A stretch of 64,000 bases of DNA from Cryptomeria japonica. Its lineage: Eukaryota; Streptophyta; Pinopsida; Cupressales; Cupressaceae. Location: positions 603,219,644 to 603,283,643 of the forward strand of contig NC_081415.1 of NCBI RefSeq assembly GCF_030272615.1, given 5' to 3'. Under the pieces are notes generated by a model. It ran no database searches and was not told the DNA's origin. It was given only the letters and a program-made list of their open reading frames with translations. Position numbers and translations under genes: made by a program. Within the stretch, counting starts at the first letter, position 1. The number at the start of each line of letters is the position of its first letter. This document shows positions 10,126 to 22,842 of this stretch, one piece after another.

Positions 10126-11768
10126 GCTTGGACCTCCAAAAAATGACTAAGGTAAAACAACATCAGATTTCTACCTTGGCCTAATTTTTTTAGGGCCTTT
10201 CTGATTGAAGTTTTTGACGAAATGAATACCCATTAGAGTTTCTAGCGTCCTGATTTCAGAAATGTAATTTTCATAGTGATAAAATTATTTTTACTATTTT
10301 CGTATTATTTATTAATCAAAAGTGGAACCTAAACCTAAAATATCAAGGTTCACTAAAACTTTCATAACTTTGTTGTTTTTAGGATTTTAGAAAAATAAAT
10401 TATATGACATCAATCTACATACAGTTATTTTGAATATTAAAAAAAAATTTGAAAAATATGAAATTTTCATCAAATTATGGTGGTCGTACACCCAATGTTT
10501 TGAAAATATACTTTATTGTCAGTTAAAAAAAAATTAAAAAAAAATATATCCAATAAAAAAATAAGCAAAAATATTCTCATCAATATTTGGTTTCTTAGGT
10601 ATCATTTCCCAAAAGGATTTGCAAAAATTCATTTATTTGCATCAAAAAAGGGTGGTCGTACACATGTGTGGTATGGTCTTGAGACATGCATTTTGAAAAA
10701 TTGGTTGTTAAACATGCCTACTAAAAAGGGATTTCTAGCATGTAGGTATTAAAATAAATTACATATTTGAAAAGTAGACTCAAAGCACTACATTTTGTAT
10801 TACGCAAGTTTTCCGAGATCAATCTCTAAGTGCATCAAATTTTGACATCAATTGACAAAAAAATTTGAAAAATAAAGAAAACACTTCCACTTTTTGCCCA
10901 AAAGTGGGACTCAACTTCTTGCAACCACCCATACATCCTACCAAGGCATAGGATTTTTCTACTTAAAGAATTTTTTAGAGACATCATTTCTAGGCTATTA
11001 CCATTATCATAACATTTACACCATTTCCTTTTAACATGGCTCATCAAGAATACAAAATGCATCATTTAATTTTGAACCATGATACTTATCCACATTTCAT
11101 GCATCCATTTCATTTAATATAAATGTGTTACAATACAAGTCAAGGTTAATCATTACAATCATTTACCATAACCAAAAGCTATCACTATAACTAGAACAAC
11201 ATAATCATTTGTCATAAGCACGATTTCTTTTACAACCATTATATAAGAATTTCATTACATAATTCACATCATCATTTACATTCTTGTTGCATTATTATCC
11301 ATGAACTATCTGAAGAAACATCCTCACCACACAAGAAGAATCCATAGATAGGAGCATCCCAATGGTTTAAAAGCACCAACCACCCAACCATGTGGAACCA
11401 AAGGAACCACCCCATGTGCTAGGAGATGACATAAGGTCCCAACTCACAATCTACACCTAAGCTGGCACCTATAACCAAGGATACTAACCACACATGGACT
11501 CTTAAGAAAAAACTCACACAAAACAACAAGAATGAACTCCCAGAGGCATAAAACAAACCAGGACAAAAAAGTATCCAAAAAGGATAATCATAAATCATAA
11601 AGGGGAAACACATCTAGGAGTGGAGTGTCATCACATGCCATCCACATGACATAATAGCATAATAACACAAGGCACTAACCTGATGGACATGTGGAGCCAT
11701 CTCAACCTATGAGAGACCAAGGGATATTAGCTTACCGTCTTCATGACCTTCTCATGCTTATCCTAAAA
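10126..11768. other. Unassigned AT-rich sequence left of G1
   Basis: No coding region can be supported. The motif GGTGGTCGTACAC occurs twice (about 10480 and 10651). The stretch from about 11090 to 11768 is the left target flank of G1. It may belong to an older repeat, but I recognise no diagnostic domain. Confidence 0.4.
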
Positions 11769-12714
11769 CATCCTGTTGTCTTCAAAATCTGATTCACTTT
11801 AACATCAGTATAATAAAATGATTAAACTTTGTGCAGAAGAGATATCAAAGAGAAGGAAACTCTTAGGACAACATATAAAAAGGTTTGATTTAACCTTCTA
11901 CACTTCGGACTTACTTAGAGTCTAGGCAGGTATACCTTTGTGAACTAAATTCACTCTTTCAAAAGATAAATCCCCAACAAACCAGTCCAGAAAACCAGTG
12001 GATCTAATCACCTTGAAACTAACTGAAACAAAGGAATGAAAATTATACTCATATTCAGTATTTTGACCCACAAAACATGTAATAGACAAATTCAATCTAT
12101 ACTAGTGCCTTATCCAAGGTCACAAAGTCATCTAAATTCAAACAATACTCCCCAAGCAAAATATCTCTACACATCCCATTGGCTCAGCTTCTGTTAATCC
12201 TTATATATGCCTGACACACATCAGGATTTATGCATACCAAATCAAACTATGCTCATCAAGACTCAAATTATCCTACAGAGAATTTACTGGTAGAAGTGAT
12301 CCTCGCATATTTAATCTCCCTCCTAAAGAGAAAAGCTAGCAAACACATCTACTAAAAGTTGCCTTACAACTCATTTCAAACAAAATAACCCTGGATTATT
12401 TAGAATGAAACAACAAACAATTGCAAGCACATTTGAAGATGACACGAAGTTTTACTCAAAACCGATGGTCTATATATTGATATATTTTTCAAGAAAGTAT
12501 TACAAAAACTTTTGAATGTTCTCCATTAAACTTAGAAAAGGTCAGATATAAATTTCTGTAGCATTTTCTTACAATTCTTTTCGATCATTCTACTCTTAGT
12601 CCTGGTATCCATTTATAACAATATGGATGCACATAGTTTCAAACTTTCCTAGGAAAATTTTGTTACAATCATTTCTTTTCCAAAAGAAGTTATGAAGCCT
12701 TTTACAAAAAATAG

Positions 12715-15700
12715 TTACAAGTCATTTTCGACCTCTGCAGCTTCTTCAACTTGCTGTCTTCTTGCAACCTCTTCTAACTATTTAGGAGCACACTCTAACT
12801 GCTCTACATCTTGGATGACATATTTCATTGTCCATTCATTGTACACATCATCAGTTGGTCATGCTAAATTAATCACTTTTGTCTTAGCCTTGGTCAACCT
12901 TTTCCAGGAATTTCTCATCTTGTTGACTTCTGAATTGAGAAAACCATAATGAGAATTTATTTTCTCTATCTCTTGAATTATCACAACAAAGAAGGAAGCA
13001 TCATCTAAATCAACAATTCATTTAATTTTGGCTGACAGTTTGGTCTCTAATTCCTTGAGCCACACTTGTTTGTCCTTCAGTCAATCTGGGCTAGCAAAAA
13101 CTCTTGGGAGCAACTCAAAAACCTGATCAACATATTGCTTTTAGTACAAGTTAATTTTCCTATTAGCATTATCCACCCCTTCTACTAATTTTACTAGGTC
13201 TTTGATGGTGTCACAAGTGGATTTGATGATAGGATTGGCCCCTACTTCATCATAATATGCACAAATAAGCTCCAAGTCCTTCTCTCTAGGCCTCCACTTG
13301 TCAAAAATAGGTGTCAAAATGGCCTTATCTCCATTGAGCTCATTCCACATATCCAAAATCTTGCTTATATTATTATATAGCAGTGAGGCATTCATTGTAT
13401 CTGCAAAACTTGAAATAGTAGCCCTTACTCTCTCCTCATATTTCTTGGCATACAAGGCCTGAGCCTGTTTCAAATTTTCTAGCTCTTGAGGAGTAATCTC
13501 AATCATTTGGGAGCTGGAAGGTGCTGGAGATGGTGGGAACTCAATGATGGGGCTACTAGGTGGAGGTCTTGTAGGAGAGGAGGAGATCATCAGTGTTGAA
13601 GACTCACCTTGATGGTACTGTCCTATCAACTGGCTCTGCAACTTAGCAATGATGCTATCCTTACCTCTTACCTCCTCCTTAGCACTATTATAAGCCTTCA
13701 AAATTGTCTCCAAATTGACTTGGAGGTCTACTTTTTCCTTGGCCTCCTTTTCTGCTACTACAACACTAAATTTTGCAGTCTCTAGCATAGTGTTAGCAGC
13801 TTCTACCACCCCTGTGTTCTGCACTCTCTTCACTATCATTCCACCAAGGTAACTTGACCCTGGGGTATCTTTGCTTCTCTTATTTTCATCTCTCTTGAGA
13901 GACCATATGACGAATGCAGTATTGTCTTTGCTGAAAGTGATTCCCTCCATGGGCTTAGTTTCTTTCCTCACTGCTCCTAGTACCAGGGCATCTGCTATGT
14001 CCCACTCAGGGAGAATAAGCACTCCAGCTTGTGCCACCATATCTCTTCCTTGCTCAGGAGTGATGGTCTTAATTTCTTCCATCATTTCTTGTTTTATTTC
14101 CTCCTCCACCAGAGCTGGATTTTTGTTAGGTTGCTCACATTTTTTCTTCTCATATCTTGCATTGTATTTATCTATATTTTGTTTCCATACAAACTGCATA
14201 AATGCTCCTGAGGTAACAAAATTGTTATTAGGTAAGAAGTCATCACTGGCCTACTTTATCTTAGGATCCCACTCCTGGCCCTTAAGTTTAGTGGTAGTAA
14301 TGTTCATTTTAGCAGCAAGGGATTCTTCTGACATTCCTTCCTCTACTTCATCATATTTATAGGCAATTTCCCCTAAATTGCCTAATTGTATCAATTGCTT
14401 AGCTACTGCCTGTTCATCTCCTATGTGAATAGGAGATTGGGATGGAGAGTATAAGGGTGTATCAGATTGTAATTCCTTTCCTACTCTTTGCTTCTTTGGG
14501 CTTTGTTGGATGTCAATGACATCTTGTATCTTCCTCTTTCCTTTGGAAGTGGAGGGCTCCCCTATTGTAGGCATCAACACACTATAACTAGATTTCTTAT
14601 GCAGTGTATAGTCACCTGGAGGGATTTCTCTGGTGGAGGCAGACCTACTTAGAATCATTCTTGCCTTTTCAGGGTTGCTTTTAATCATAGCTTCCCTCTT
14701 TTCCTTTAGGGTCTATATCACATCCTCAAAGCAAACAATTAAAAACTTTATTTTCTCCTCAAAAGGGAAAAAGCTAGACAATGGGTCATAGCTGGCATCA
14801 AAGTGATGTACAAATTGTAAGGCTTTTTTATAAGCCACCCATTTTTCCTTCCTTAGCTCTTGCTCATCTAGATCAAACTCATTTCTAATGAAGTCTTCAG
14901 GAAACTGAAGTTGATGGGGTCTCTGCACACTGCTCTCTTTCTAAACATGCCATTGAAGAAGTCTTTTGGATCGGCACACTTGGATACTGCAGTTGACAAA
15001 TGATTCCAACCTCCCTTGCTTAGTATAAACTAATGGGCTATGGTAACCGTAGGAAAAATAGTCCCTTTACCCCTGCCTGTCAGCTCTGCCTCTTATACAC
15101 TACCAATCTGTCTAAGGACTTCTGCAATTCCCACTTTGAGAGGGACCTGATAGGGCAACAAGAATGGAGTGCCTCTAAAACCAAAAACTCTGAAAATTGT
15201 TGAGACTGGGTATAGGTAAATATCACCCCAAATATGAACAGTCTTTATACTTTATGCAAATTCTTTTGGTCTAACAAATTCCAAAAGAACCTTGGGGATT
15301 CTTGGGTTTTCTAAGCAGAGGAGAATCCTAATCTTTGATGCAAAATATTTATCAAATTTTAAGAAATTGGCATCCTCTCTGTCCCATGACAACATAGTAC
15401 TCCGTAGTTGCACTGGCATTTTTTCTCCCTCTTTCTCTTTTATGACGTCCAGTCCACTAGCAAAGTAATCACCACCTTTGAACAGAAATAGATGCATGAG
15501 GAGTGAATACCATCCAAAAGGCCTATCCACCTTCCCATTTTTTATTCCTAATAACCCTGCATGGATAGCATTAGTAATGAAAGAAGCATAGTCAAATGTT
15601 ACTGCAAGGGAAGGATTCAGAATCTAAGCAATCATTAGCAAATGGTGATTGGGCATATTTGCCTCAGCATCTTCTCCCAAAATCTGGCAGAGTGACCAAT

Positions 15701-16325
15701 ACATTCCCTTAGCCCTAAGGGTGAACAGATTTAATGAGAAGGGCTCTTCAGTGTTGGATCCTACAACTGTCAACCCACCTATCTTCACAAAAAATTCCTT
15801 AAGAGACCCACTCCTAAGGTGATTCCTCTGTGCACCGTATACTTGAGCTAATGATTTGAAATTAATGGGTTCCAAAAAATTTGTACTCTCATTGAGCCCA
15901 AAAGCTCTTTTGAACTCTTCATTATTGATTTCAATAAGGGCTTTCCCATTTATGTCTCTAATGCTTCTTGTGATGGGATTATAATTATGTGCAATTTGAG
16001 TCAATAGATCCATGTCCATGAATACCCCTGGAACTACCAACTTCCCTATATCTAACTCCCATATGCTATTATGTGGGGCTGGAGAATTTCTCATTCTGAA
16101 TCCAACTTTAAATAACCCCAATCTAGACAACCCAACCTGTGGATCTCTCAACCAATTGCCCTTATCATACAACCCTTCTCCTATCTTCAAACAAGGAGCT
16201 CTATGCACTACTTCTTTTACTTTTGATGCCTGGTTAGTTGACAACGTCAACTGCTCAAGAAAATCATCACAAATGGCCCTCTCCTGATAATCGGCTTTCC
16301 TAGAAAATGCTCTCTTAGGTGCCAT
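12715..16325 (-). pseudogene. LTR-borne reading frame of G1, left copy (about 1,204 residues)
   Basis: The minus-strand frame starts at ATG 16325 (MAPKRAFSRKADYQERAICD) and ends at TAA 12715-12717. It is continuous apart from one 4-nt deletion near 14937 (the right copy keeps the four bases) and about eleven stop codons. The N-terminal half has a folded-domain look (FKVGFRMRNSP, NEEFKRAFGLNE, GAQRNHLRSG). The middle is Lys/Ser/Pro-rich (STSKGKRKIQDV). The C-terminal half is rich in charged heptads, likely coiled coil (LETILKAYNSAKEEVRGKDS). I do not recognise a family with certainty. It loosely resembles plant-transposon proteins of unknown function found near gypsy gag genes. It is in sense with G1, so it could be a leader protein or a U3-encoded accessory gene. 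Confidence 0.65.
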
Positions 16326-16679
16326 TTTTATAATGCAAGCAATTAAAATACTACCCCCAAATGGTTCAGCAACAAATCAAGACCTTAATTAAAACACCAC
16401 AAAGAAATTGCTACAGAAGAGTACAAGAAAACCTAATCTTAGCTTGAAGGAATTTTCTTTGCAACTTAATTGACTCACTCTGTATTTGAAGACAATAGCT
16501 TTGTATCTCCTCTTCTGCAACAATTATTTTGAATGATACCTTTACTCAATCGACAGGAGATCATATATGGTACCTACGGTCTTTATTGCGACATTGATTC
16601 TGCATGCTTTGGCCATCCCTTCGGAATTGAATTCTTGAGAGAATTTGAATTTTCACTCCAATAGGTCACAACATTCCTG

Positions 16680-18130
16680 CAATTCTTTCCTTTCACTGTT
16701 TCACTATTTAGCGAAGTATAAACTTCAGGCAATTTTGTTAAACGAAATCACACCAACCGTCCGATCAAAAGAAACTTGATCGGTCATTACACTGACTTAA
16801 TAGTCTTGCTTTCATGCTGGGCCCTAGCTCCTTTTTGCCATTTCGTAGGTTTTATTCTTCAAGCAGTTTTCCTTCGTGAAGCCATGCCAGACATTAGATG
16901 CAACTTTAACTGCTCAGCATTTAACTCTCACTAGGACCACCGACATCTTCATTAACCGCGCCTTTACCTTGACTACTAGCAGTCTTTCTCTATTTCACGA
17001 AGCTTAAACATCTTTCAACTTCGGGCCATGAAACAACATGAGGCATTGGATCAGATTGGAGATGACCATCCTTTAAGAGAAACCCTTTATGCCTACTTTA
17101 GTTTACGTTGCTTTTTCATTGGTTACTGACTACCACGTGGCACTCAACAATTGGTTTTAGAAAACCATTCATGCCTAGTTCAACGTCAGCCACATGTCTC
17201 TCCCTTTTACTGTCGGTTTCACCTTACCGAGCCCTCAACTTCTTCTAAAACCATGTGTCCATGGACACATCACCATCTAGCTTGACACCTAGATACCTTT
17301 TCTTCTTTTCACCATTTTGTGAAGTATATCCTTCAAGCATCTCGCAACCATGAAATAACGCCGACCGTTGGATCAAAATGAAGTTGATCCTCCTTTAACC
17401 TCATGTTTTATCTGCCTTTGGGGACAAAACCTTTTCACCATTTCATAGGGCATAGAGCATGACCATCTTACCCTTGCGAATTCGCACAGGCCATCAGATT
17501 ATTTTTGACTTGCTCGATGCTTAATAATCTAAACTAACTCAGGCAGAGGTGGGCCCTACCACTCAGCCTCAAACACCTAGCACTAGTCACTTTCAAAGCT
17601 GACATGTCAGTCTTTCATTTGCTGAGAGAAAACACTGGGTTCCAGCTCATCCTTGCCACCTGTATCTACCAAGTCACCTCTTATCCCGCAACATGACTCA
17701 CCTCTGGGATCCACCTTTTAACCCTTAGACCTGCCTTGCTGACTATTGTGGCTTTTGCCATGTGCCACCATCTTACTTACCCTCTCAACTAGCTGGACTG
17801 TCTACTTATAGTGCCACATCATTTTGCCACTTTGTGAAAGATAACTGTCAAGCATTTTCATTCTACAAAATAGCGCTAATCGTCATATTAGATCGGACCT
17901 GATCACCTTTTAATCACTTAGAAAATCTTCGCTGCAAGGTCCCACCAGACACTTTCACCATTTCGTGAAAGGTATTTCACTTGCAAGTTCAGGCTATGAA
18001 ATAACGCTTGCCATTGGATCTTGGACGAGATGAAACCTCTTTAAACTGGACCAAAATTGCTATTTAGAACGCATTTCCTTTTCGCCATTTTGTGGGTCTT
18101 AAACCATGCGCAACTTCGCCTAACGAAATA
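16680..18130 (-). repeat. Repeated modules in the upstream part of the G1 LTR
   Basis: About eight imperfect copies of a module with TTTCGCCATTTCGTGAAG, a CTTCAAGCA-like core and ATGAAATAACGC, often followed by CGTTGGATC..GTTGATCC, lie near 16690, 16838, 16985, 17312, 17428, 17822, 17953 and 18085. The set is conserved in the right LTR (about 30600-32060). Repeats of this kind upstream of LTR genes often act as enhancers. That role is inferred. Confidence 0.5.
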
Positions 18131-18228
18131 GAAACCATGCACAACTTCACCTAACGAAATAGCGAAAACCATAGATCTTCTTGAGAGATGTGCACAACTT
18201 ACTGGGCCCAACAACATTAGGAGGAAAA

Positions 18229-18236
18229 TATATAAG
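18229..18236. promoter_or_regulatory. Candidate TATA element of the G1 LTR
   Basis: TATATAAG, readable as an AT box on both strands, lies about 280 bp inside the minus-strand LTR start and is kept in the right LTR near 32130. If it is used on the minus strand, the 6.4 kb downstream, including the LTR reading frame, would be transcribed as leader. Confidence 0.3.
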
Positions 18237-18657
18237 GCGTAAAATTTTACGATTAATTCAAATGACCGCCTAGGCAAATGACAAGGGGGGACACTTCCTA
18301 CAAACCTGAGACCCATTACTTAAGTGGATAAAGTAATGAAGAAATAGAAACTAGAGGGTTTTTTGATTAAACATTGAACAATTTAAAATTAAAACCCTAA
18401 ACCCCTAAGACCTAACACAGAGCTGAAGCAATTGATAGCATGTCTAATTCAAAATTTCAAAACCTAGCCGATTTATGGGAAGGGAAAACCCATTTTTTAA
18501 ATAGTGATAATAGTGGCTCTGACTAGGGATGGTTGATCACAAGGTCAACACAAGAAAACTCAGAAACTCTAGTTAAACAGACCAAAACACAGACCCAAAC
18601 AAAAAAATAGGAAAGAAACAAAATATGTACAAACAAAGGACCTACTATGCATGGACA

Positions 18658-21600
18658 TCAAGAGAAATAATGTTTTAGGAATTGTCCATGCACTGGAAAC
18701 TCTTGTATTTCATCATTCATATTCTTCACAAAATATGAATCCTTACCATTTAAGTCACAAACCACAAAAGGGCCAATCCATAATGATTCAAATTTTTTAT
18801 GCTTTCCCTTGTCCTGTCCTTTTGCATTCCACTGAAGAACAATGTCATCAATTTGAAACTTCCTTAATGATGTCGTCTTATCAAAAAGGTATTTGGACTG
18901 CAATTGGATCTTCTGATTTCTCTTATGAGCCAAATTCCTAAGCTCTTCCACCTCCACAATTTGGATCATTCTGTTTTCCATTGGTTCAGAGAACTCCATA
19001 TCCTCATTTTGCAAGAATTTATAAACTGGAAGAATATTATTCACTGGCAATCTGACTTGGGTACCATAAACTAGTTTAAAAGGTGATATTCCAATGGCCT
19101 TCTTGACTATTATTCTATCTGCCCACAAAGCTAACTTCAATTTTTGATCCCGAGATCTTTTATTTTCTTCCAAGATTTTCTTGATGCTGTTCAAAAGGCT
19201 TTTATTGCTGGATTCTACTTGTCCATTCCCCTAAGGGTGATAAGTTGAAGAGTAAGACATGAGTATTCCATGACTAGTACAAAATCCTAGAAACTCTTCC
19301 AACTTGAAACTCATGGCATTGTCCATTACCAATTTGGTAGGTGTTCCAAACCTAGTTATTACATTATCCATCAGGAAATCAATGACAACCTTCCTTGTAG
19401 CTCTTCTTGTAGGAATAGCTTCTATCCATTTTGTAAAATATTTAGTGGCTACTATGATCCATCTGTGACCTCTCCCTGACCTCTCAACAATCTCTTCAAT
19501 AAAATCAATGCCCCACTAGACAAAAGGAGCTTCCACACAGACTAGATTTAGGGGTAAGGCTCCTTCATACTTCAGCTTGGATGAAAATTTCTGACATGGG
19601 TCACATTTCTGAATGTATGCATGAGCATCTTTGAATAGGGTAGGCCAAAATTATCTGGCCTGGATTATCTTGCCACCAGTTGTTTTAGCAGAGTAATGAC
19701 CCCCACGTACTCCATCATGCATTTCAGTCAATACCCATTTAGCTTGGAATTCATCCAAACACATTAGTAACTCTCCATCTCTTTTTCTCTAGAATAGATC
19801 ACCTTGAACGAGCACATATTTTTGGGACTTGAGTTTTAGAGTTCTTTTCTGATTATGTGTCATTCCTTTTGAGAATGCAGCATCTTTTAGGAATCTGACT
19901 ATCTCTGAGTACCAAGGTTGCCTTTCAATGCTAGTGACTGAGGTATCTCTGATTTCAATATTATGTATTTCTACATTCATAAGATTTGACTCAGTCATGA
20001 GCTTAGCCAAACCCAAACCTCTCACCAATTTAGTGATCTTTATCTCCGAGTCAAATTCTTGAATTCTATTAATCCATCTACATCTTTTCCCTGTAACCTC
20101 AGACTAGGACAAAATATCCTTAACTGCAGCATGAGGGACATAGGCAATGATATTTGCATTTACCAAATATGGCCTAAAAGCCTTGACAGCTTTGACTAAA
20201 GCATAAGCTTATTTTTCCATGGTCTCATATTTCAATTCGACTACTTGCAAAGACTTGTTGTAGAAGGCTATGGGATGTTGATATCCCTCATTGTCCTTTT
20301 GTAACAATACTGCAGCTACTGTATGATATGAAGCAAAAGAAAACAGAGAAAAAGGCTTACTGTAATGAGGAGATTTTAACACTGGTGCTTCCTGAATGGC
20401 TTTCTTAATTTCAGAAAAAGACTTTGAGGCTTCTTGATCCCAACAAAATTTGGTATCCTTCTAGAGCAACTTGACAATAGGCTTCACTATCTCTGCAAAG
20501 TTTGCAATGAATCTCCTAACAAAATTTACTTTGCCTAGAAAGGATTGAATACCTTTTACATTCTTAGGTTCAGACACCTTATTTATTGCTTCAATTCTTT
20601 CAGGGTCTATCCTTACCCCTTCCTTAGAAATAATGTGTCCCAATAGTTTTCCTTCAGTGACTCCAAAATGACATTTCTTGGGATTTAGTGACACACCGAA
20701 TTCCAAGGCTTTATTGAACACCTTTTCCAAATGTCCACAATGATCATCAACCTTCTTAGAGAAACAGGTTAGATCATCTTGATAAACCACCATGATGATA
20801 TTAATGAATTCTTTGAAGGCTACATTCATGGCTCTCTGAAATGTAGCTCCAACATTTTTCAAACTGAATGGCATTCTCACATAGACATATGTCCCCCATG
20901 GAGTAGTGAAGGCAGTTTTAAACTGTTCAGATTCCTTCACTAACACTTTATTGTATCCTAAAAAACCATCCATCATGGATAAAAGGTCACAACCCATCAC
21001 TCTCTATAGCATGGCTTCCATATTTGGGGAAGAGTATTCATCTTTCAAAGAAGCAACATTTAGATTCCTAAAATCTACACACAATCTAATGTCCCCATTC
21101 TTCTTTCTTACTGGGACCAGATTGGAGACCCATGAATAATGTCTTATAGGTTTGATAATCCCCCCTTCTCTTAATTTAGTCAACTCTTGCTGTATCTTAG
21201 TTTCTAATAGGGGATTAATGGGTCTATGTTTTTGTCTGAAAGGCTTAGCATCTAGAAGTAAAGGAACTTCATGCTGAAAAAGATCTTGTCTATACGCCTT
21301 TAGGTCTTCATAAGACCAAGCAAAAACACGTTTATATTTCCTCAATAAATTAATAAGGTTAGTCTTGACATGAGGGGGTAATTTCTTCCCAATGTATACT
21401 AACTTAGGGAATGATTCAGTCCCTAGGTTTACCTCCTCTAGTTCTTCCGACTTGGTGGTAGACTGCTGATGTAAGTGATTGTCATTGTAGCTGAACATGC
21501 TTTCCAGCTCTACCAGCCCTTTAGGTATTTCATTGGTTTCCAACTAGACCAAATCATTTCCAAACACTGTTTCCTTATTATCCACCACCTCCACCAGTGC

Positions 21601-22638
21601 ATTGCAATCAATCTTTTGTCCATCATAATCATCAACACATTGAATAAACCTAAGAATGTCTTCATCATCAACAAAAACTTGCCAATTGAACACATTATCA
21701 GGAATAGCTGGCCTAGATTTTATTTCCATAGTGGAAATACCGGTCAGTGTTGCATCATCATTTTTCAAGGCAACATTAGCTGGGAAATCTGCCATAATGT
21801 TCTTTGATTGCTCTATCCAATTAATAGAAAATGCACTAAATTGCTCAATAACATCCCAAACTGCATTTTTATATCTCTTCAATCCATCATTCTTGGATGC
21901 ATATTTGGATCTTACCTAAGATACAACCAATTATGAATCTCCTAACACTGTCAACAGCTAGATTCCATGCTTCTTTGCAACCTCAAGCCCCAACAATAGA
22001 GCTTCATACTCTGCAGTATTATTTGTGCACTGGAAGGTCAATAAGAATGAATACTTAAAAGTTATACCTGATGGGGATACAAAAATAACCCTTACTCTAG
22101 ATCCTTCTTTGGAGAAAGCTCCATCAAAATACATCTACCATAATCCATACTGTTATACTTCTAATTCGACCACAATAGGGTCAGTATTCTTCAATTGGGG
22201 TAAAATTGGTTGAAGTCTAAAGTTATCAAGATCTACATCAATCGTACAATTAAGCATATTAGGGTCTACATTTTCAATTACCCTAGGAGCTCGTGGCTCT
22301 CTATACAATTTGACCTGATTTCCATTGATTGGAATGGTGGCATAGGATAAGTCCAATTGAACATTTCCTCCTATTGTTGCTGCCCATTGCCTGGAAAGTA
22401 ACATACCATAATGGGGCTTGGTATCAATAACAATAACATCCATTTTATAAGTTGCCTCAAGGAATGCTGCGATTTTTACCTCAACATCTTTCATTATACC
22501 TATCACAGGTACTTCCCTGTTATCCATAGCATAACATTTTCCATATATAGTAGCTACTGACAGTCCTAATTCTTTCATAACACCATAGGGCATTACATTA
22601 GCGGTAGCTCCTGAATCTATCATGCAGTTTTTAATCAA
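18658..22638 (-). pseudogene. G1 pol: protease, RNase H, RT, RNase H, integrase
   Basis: One minus-strand frame holds all pol domains. Protease: MIDSGATANVMP (near 22620) and YGMLLSRQWA. An RNase H follows (21780-22140). RT: HYSWVSNLVPVRKKNGDIRL, then a YQDD active site near 20775. A second, RT-linked RNase H (about 20060-20460) has FASYHTVAAVLLQKDNEG. Integrase has HYSAKTT..CDPCQ and Asp (19504-19506), Asp (19321-19323) and Glu (19213-19215), with 35 residues between the last two. The tail shows PFKLVYGTQ and a C-terminal GPF..SYFVKN block to the stop at 18658. Many in-frame stops are present (for example just before WGIDF), so no working polyprotein is made. The lineage call rests on primer site, extra RNase H and size. 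Confidence 0.82.
21780..22140 (-). pseudogene. Extra RNase H domain between protease and RT in G1
   Basis: In frame with the flanking protease and RT lies an RNase H fold with all four acidic positions visible: MYFDGAF (near 22125), TAEYEALLLGLE (near 22000), LGDS (near 21940) and MADF (near 21790). It ends with ANVALK. This resembles the additional, archaeal-type RNase H of the Tat lineage more than the RT-linked one, which is present separately downstream. Two or three stop codons fall in it, at positions where Glu or Gln would be expected (GDS*LVVS*). Confidence 0.7.
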
Positions 22639-22842
22639 CCGGTTGTTTACTAATAAAGTAACATAGAAAGGATCTACCTATGAAGGCTCTTGAGTCATAG
22701 TGGTTTCAACATAAACCTTTGGGGTTTGGAACTCTTGATCCTTTCCAATCCTAGCTGATTCAATGGGTAAGACTATGTCACTATCAGATATACTAGAAAA
22801 TAAAGACAAGGCTACATCCCTATGTTCTTTAATCTTCAGTAA

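Larger units (their letters stand above)
11774..18512 (-). repeat. G1 3' LTR (6,739 bp)
   Basis: This is the left copy and the 3' LTR relative to G1 transcription. It carries a long reading frame (12715-16325) and, upstream of it, a region of repeated modules (16680-18130). The terminal CA is changed to TA here. No convincing polypurine tract lies outside its minus-strand start. Confidence 0.85.

Noticed and set aside
18513-18657. Polypurine tract of G1
   Set aside because: No purine run is found directly outside the minus-strand LTR start. It may have decayed, so none is annotated.
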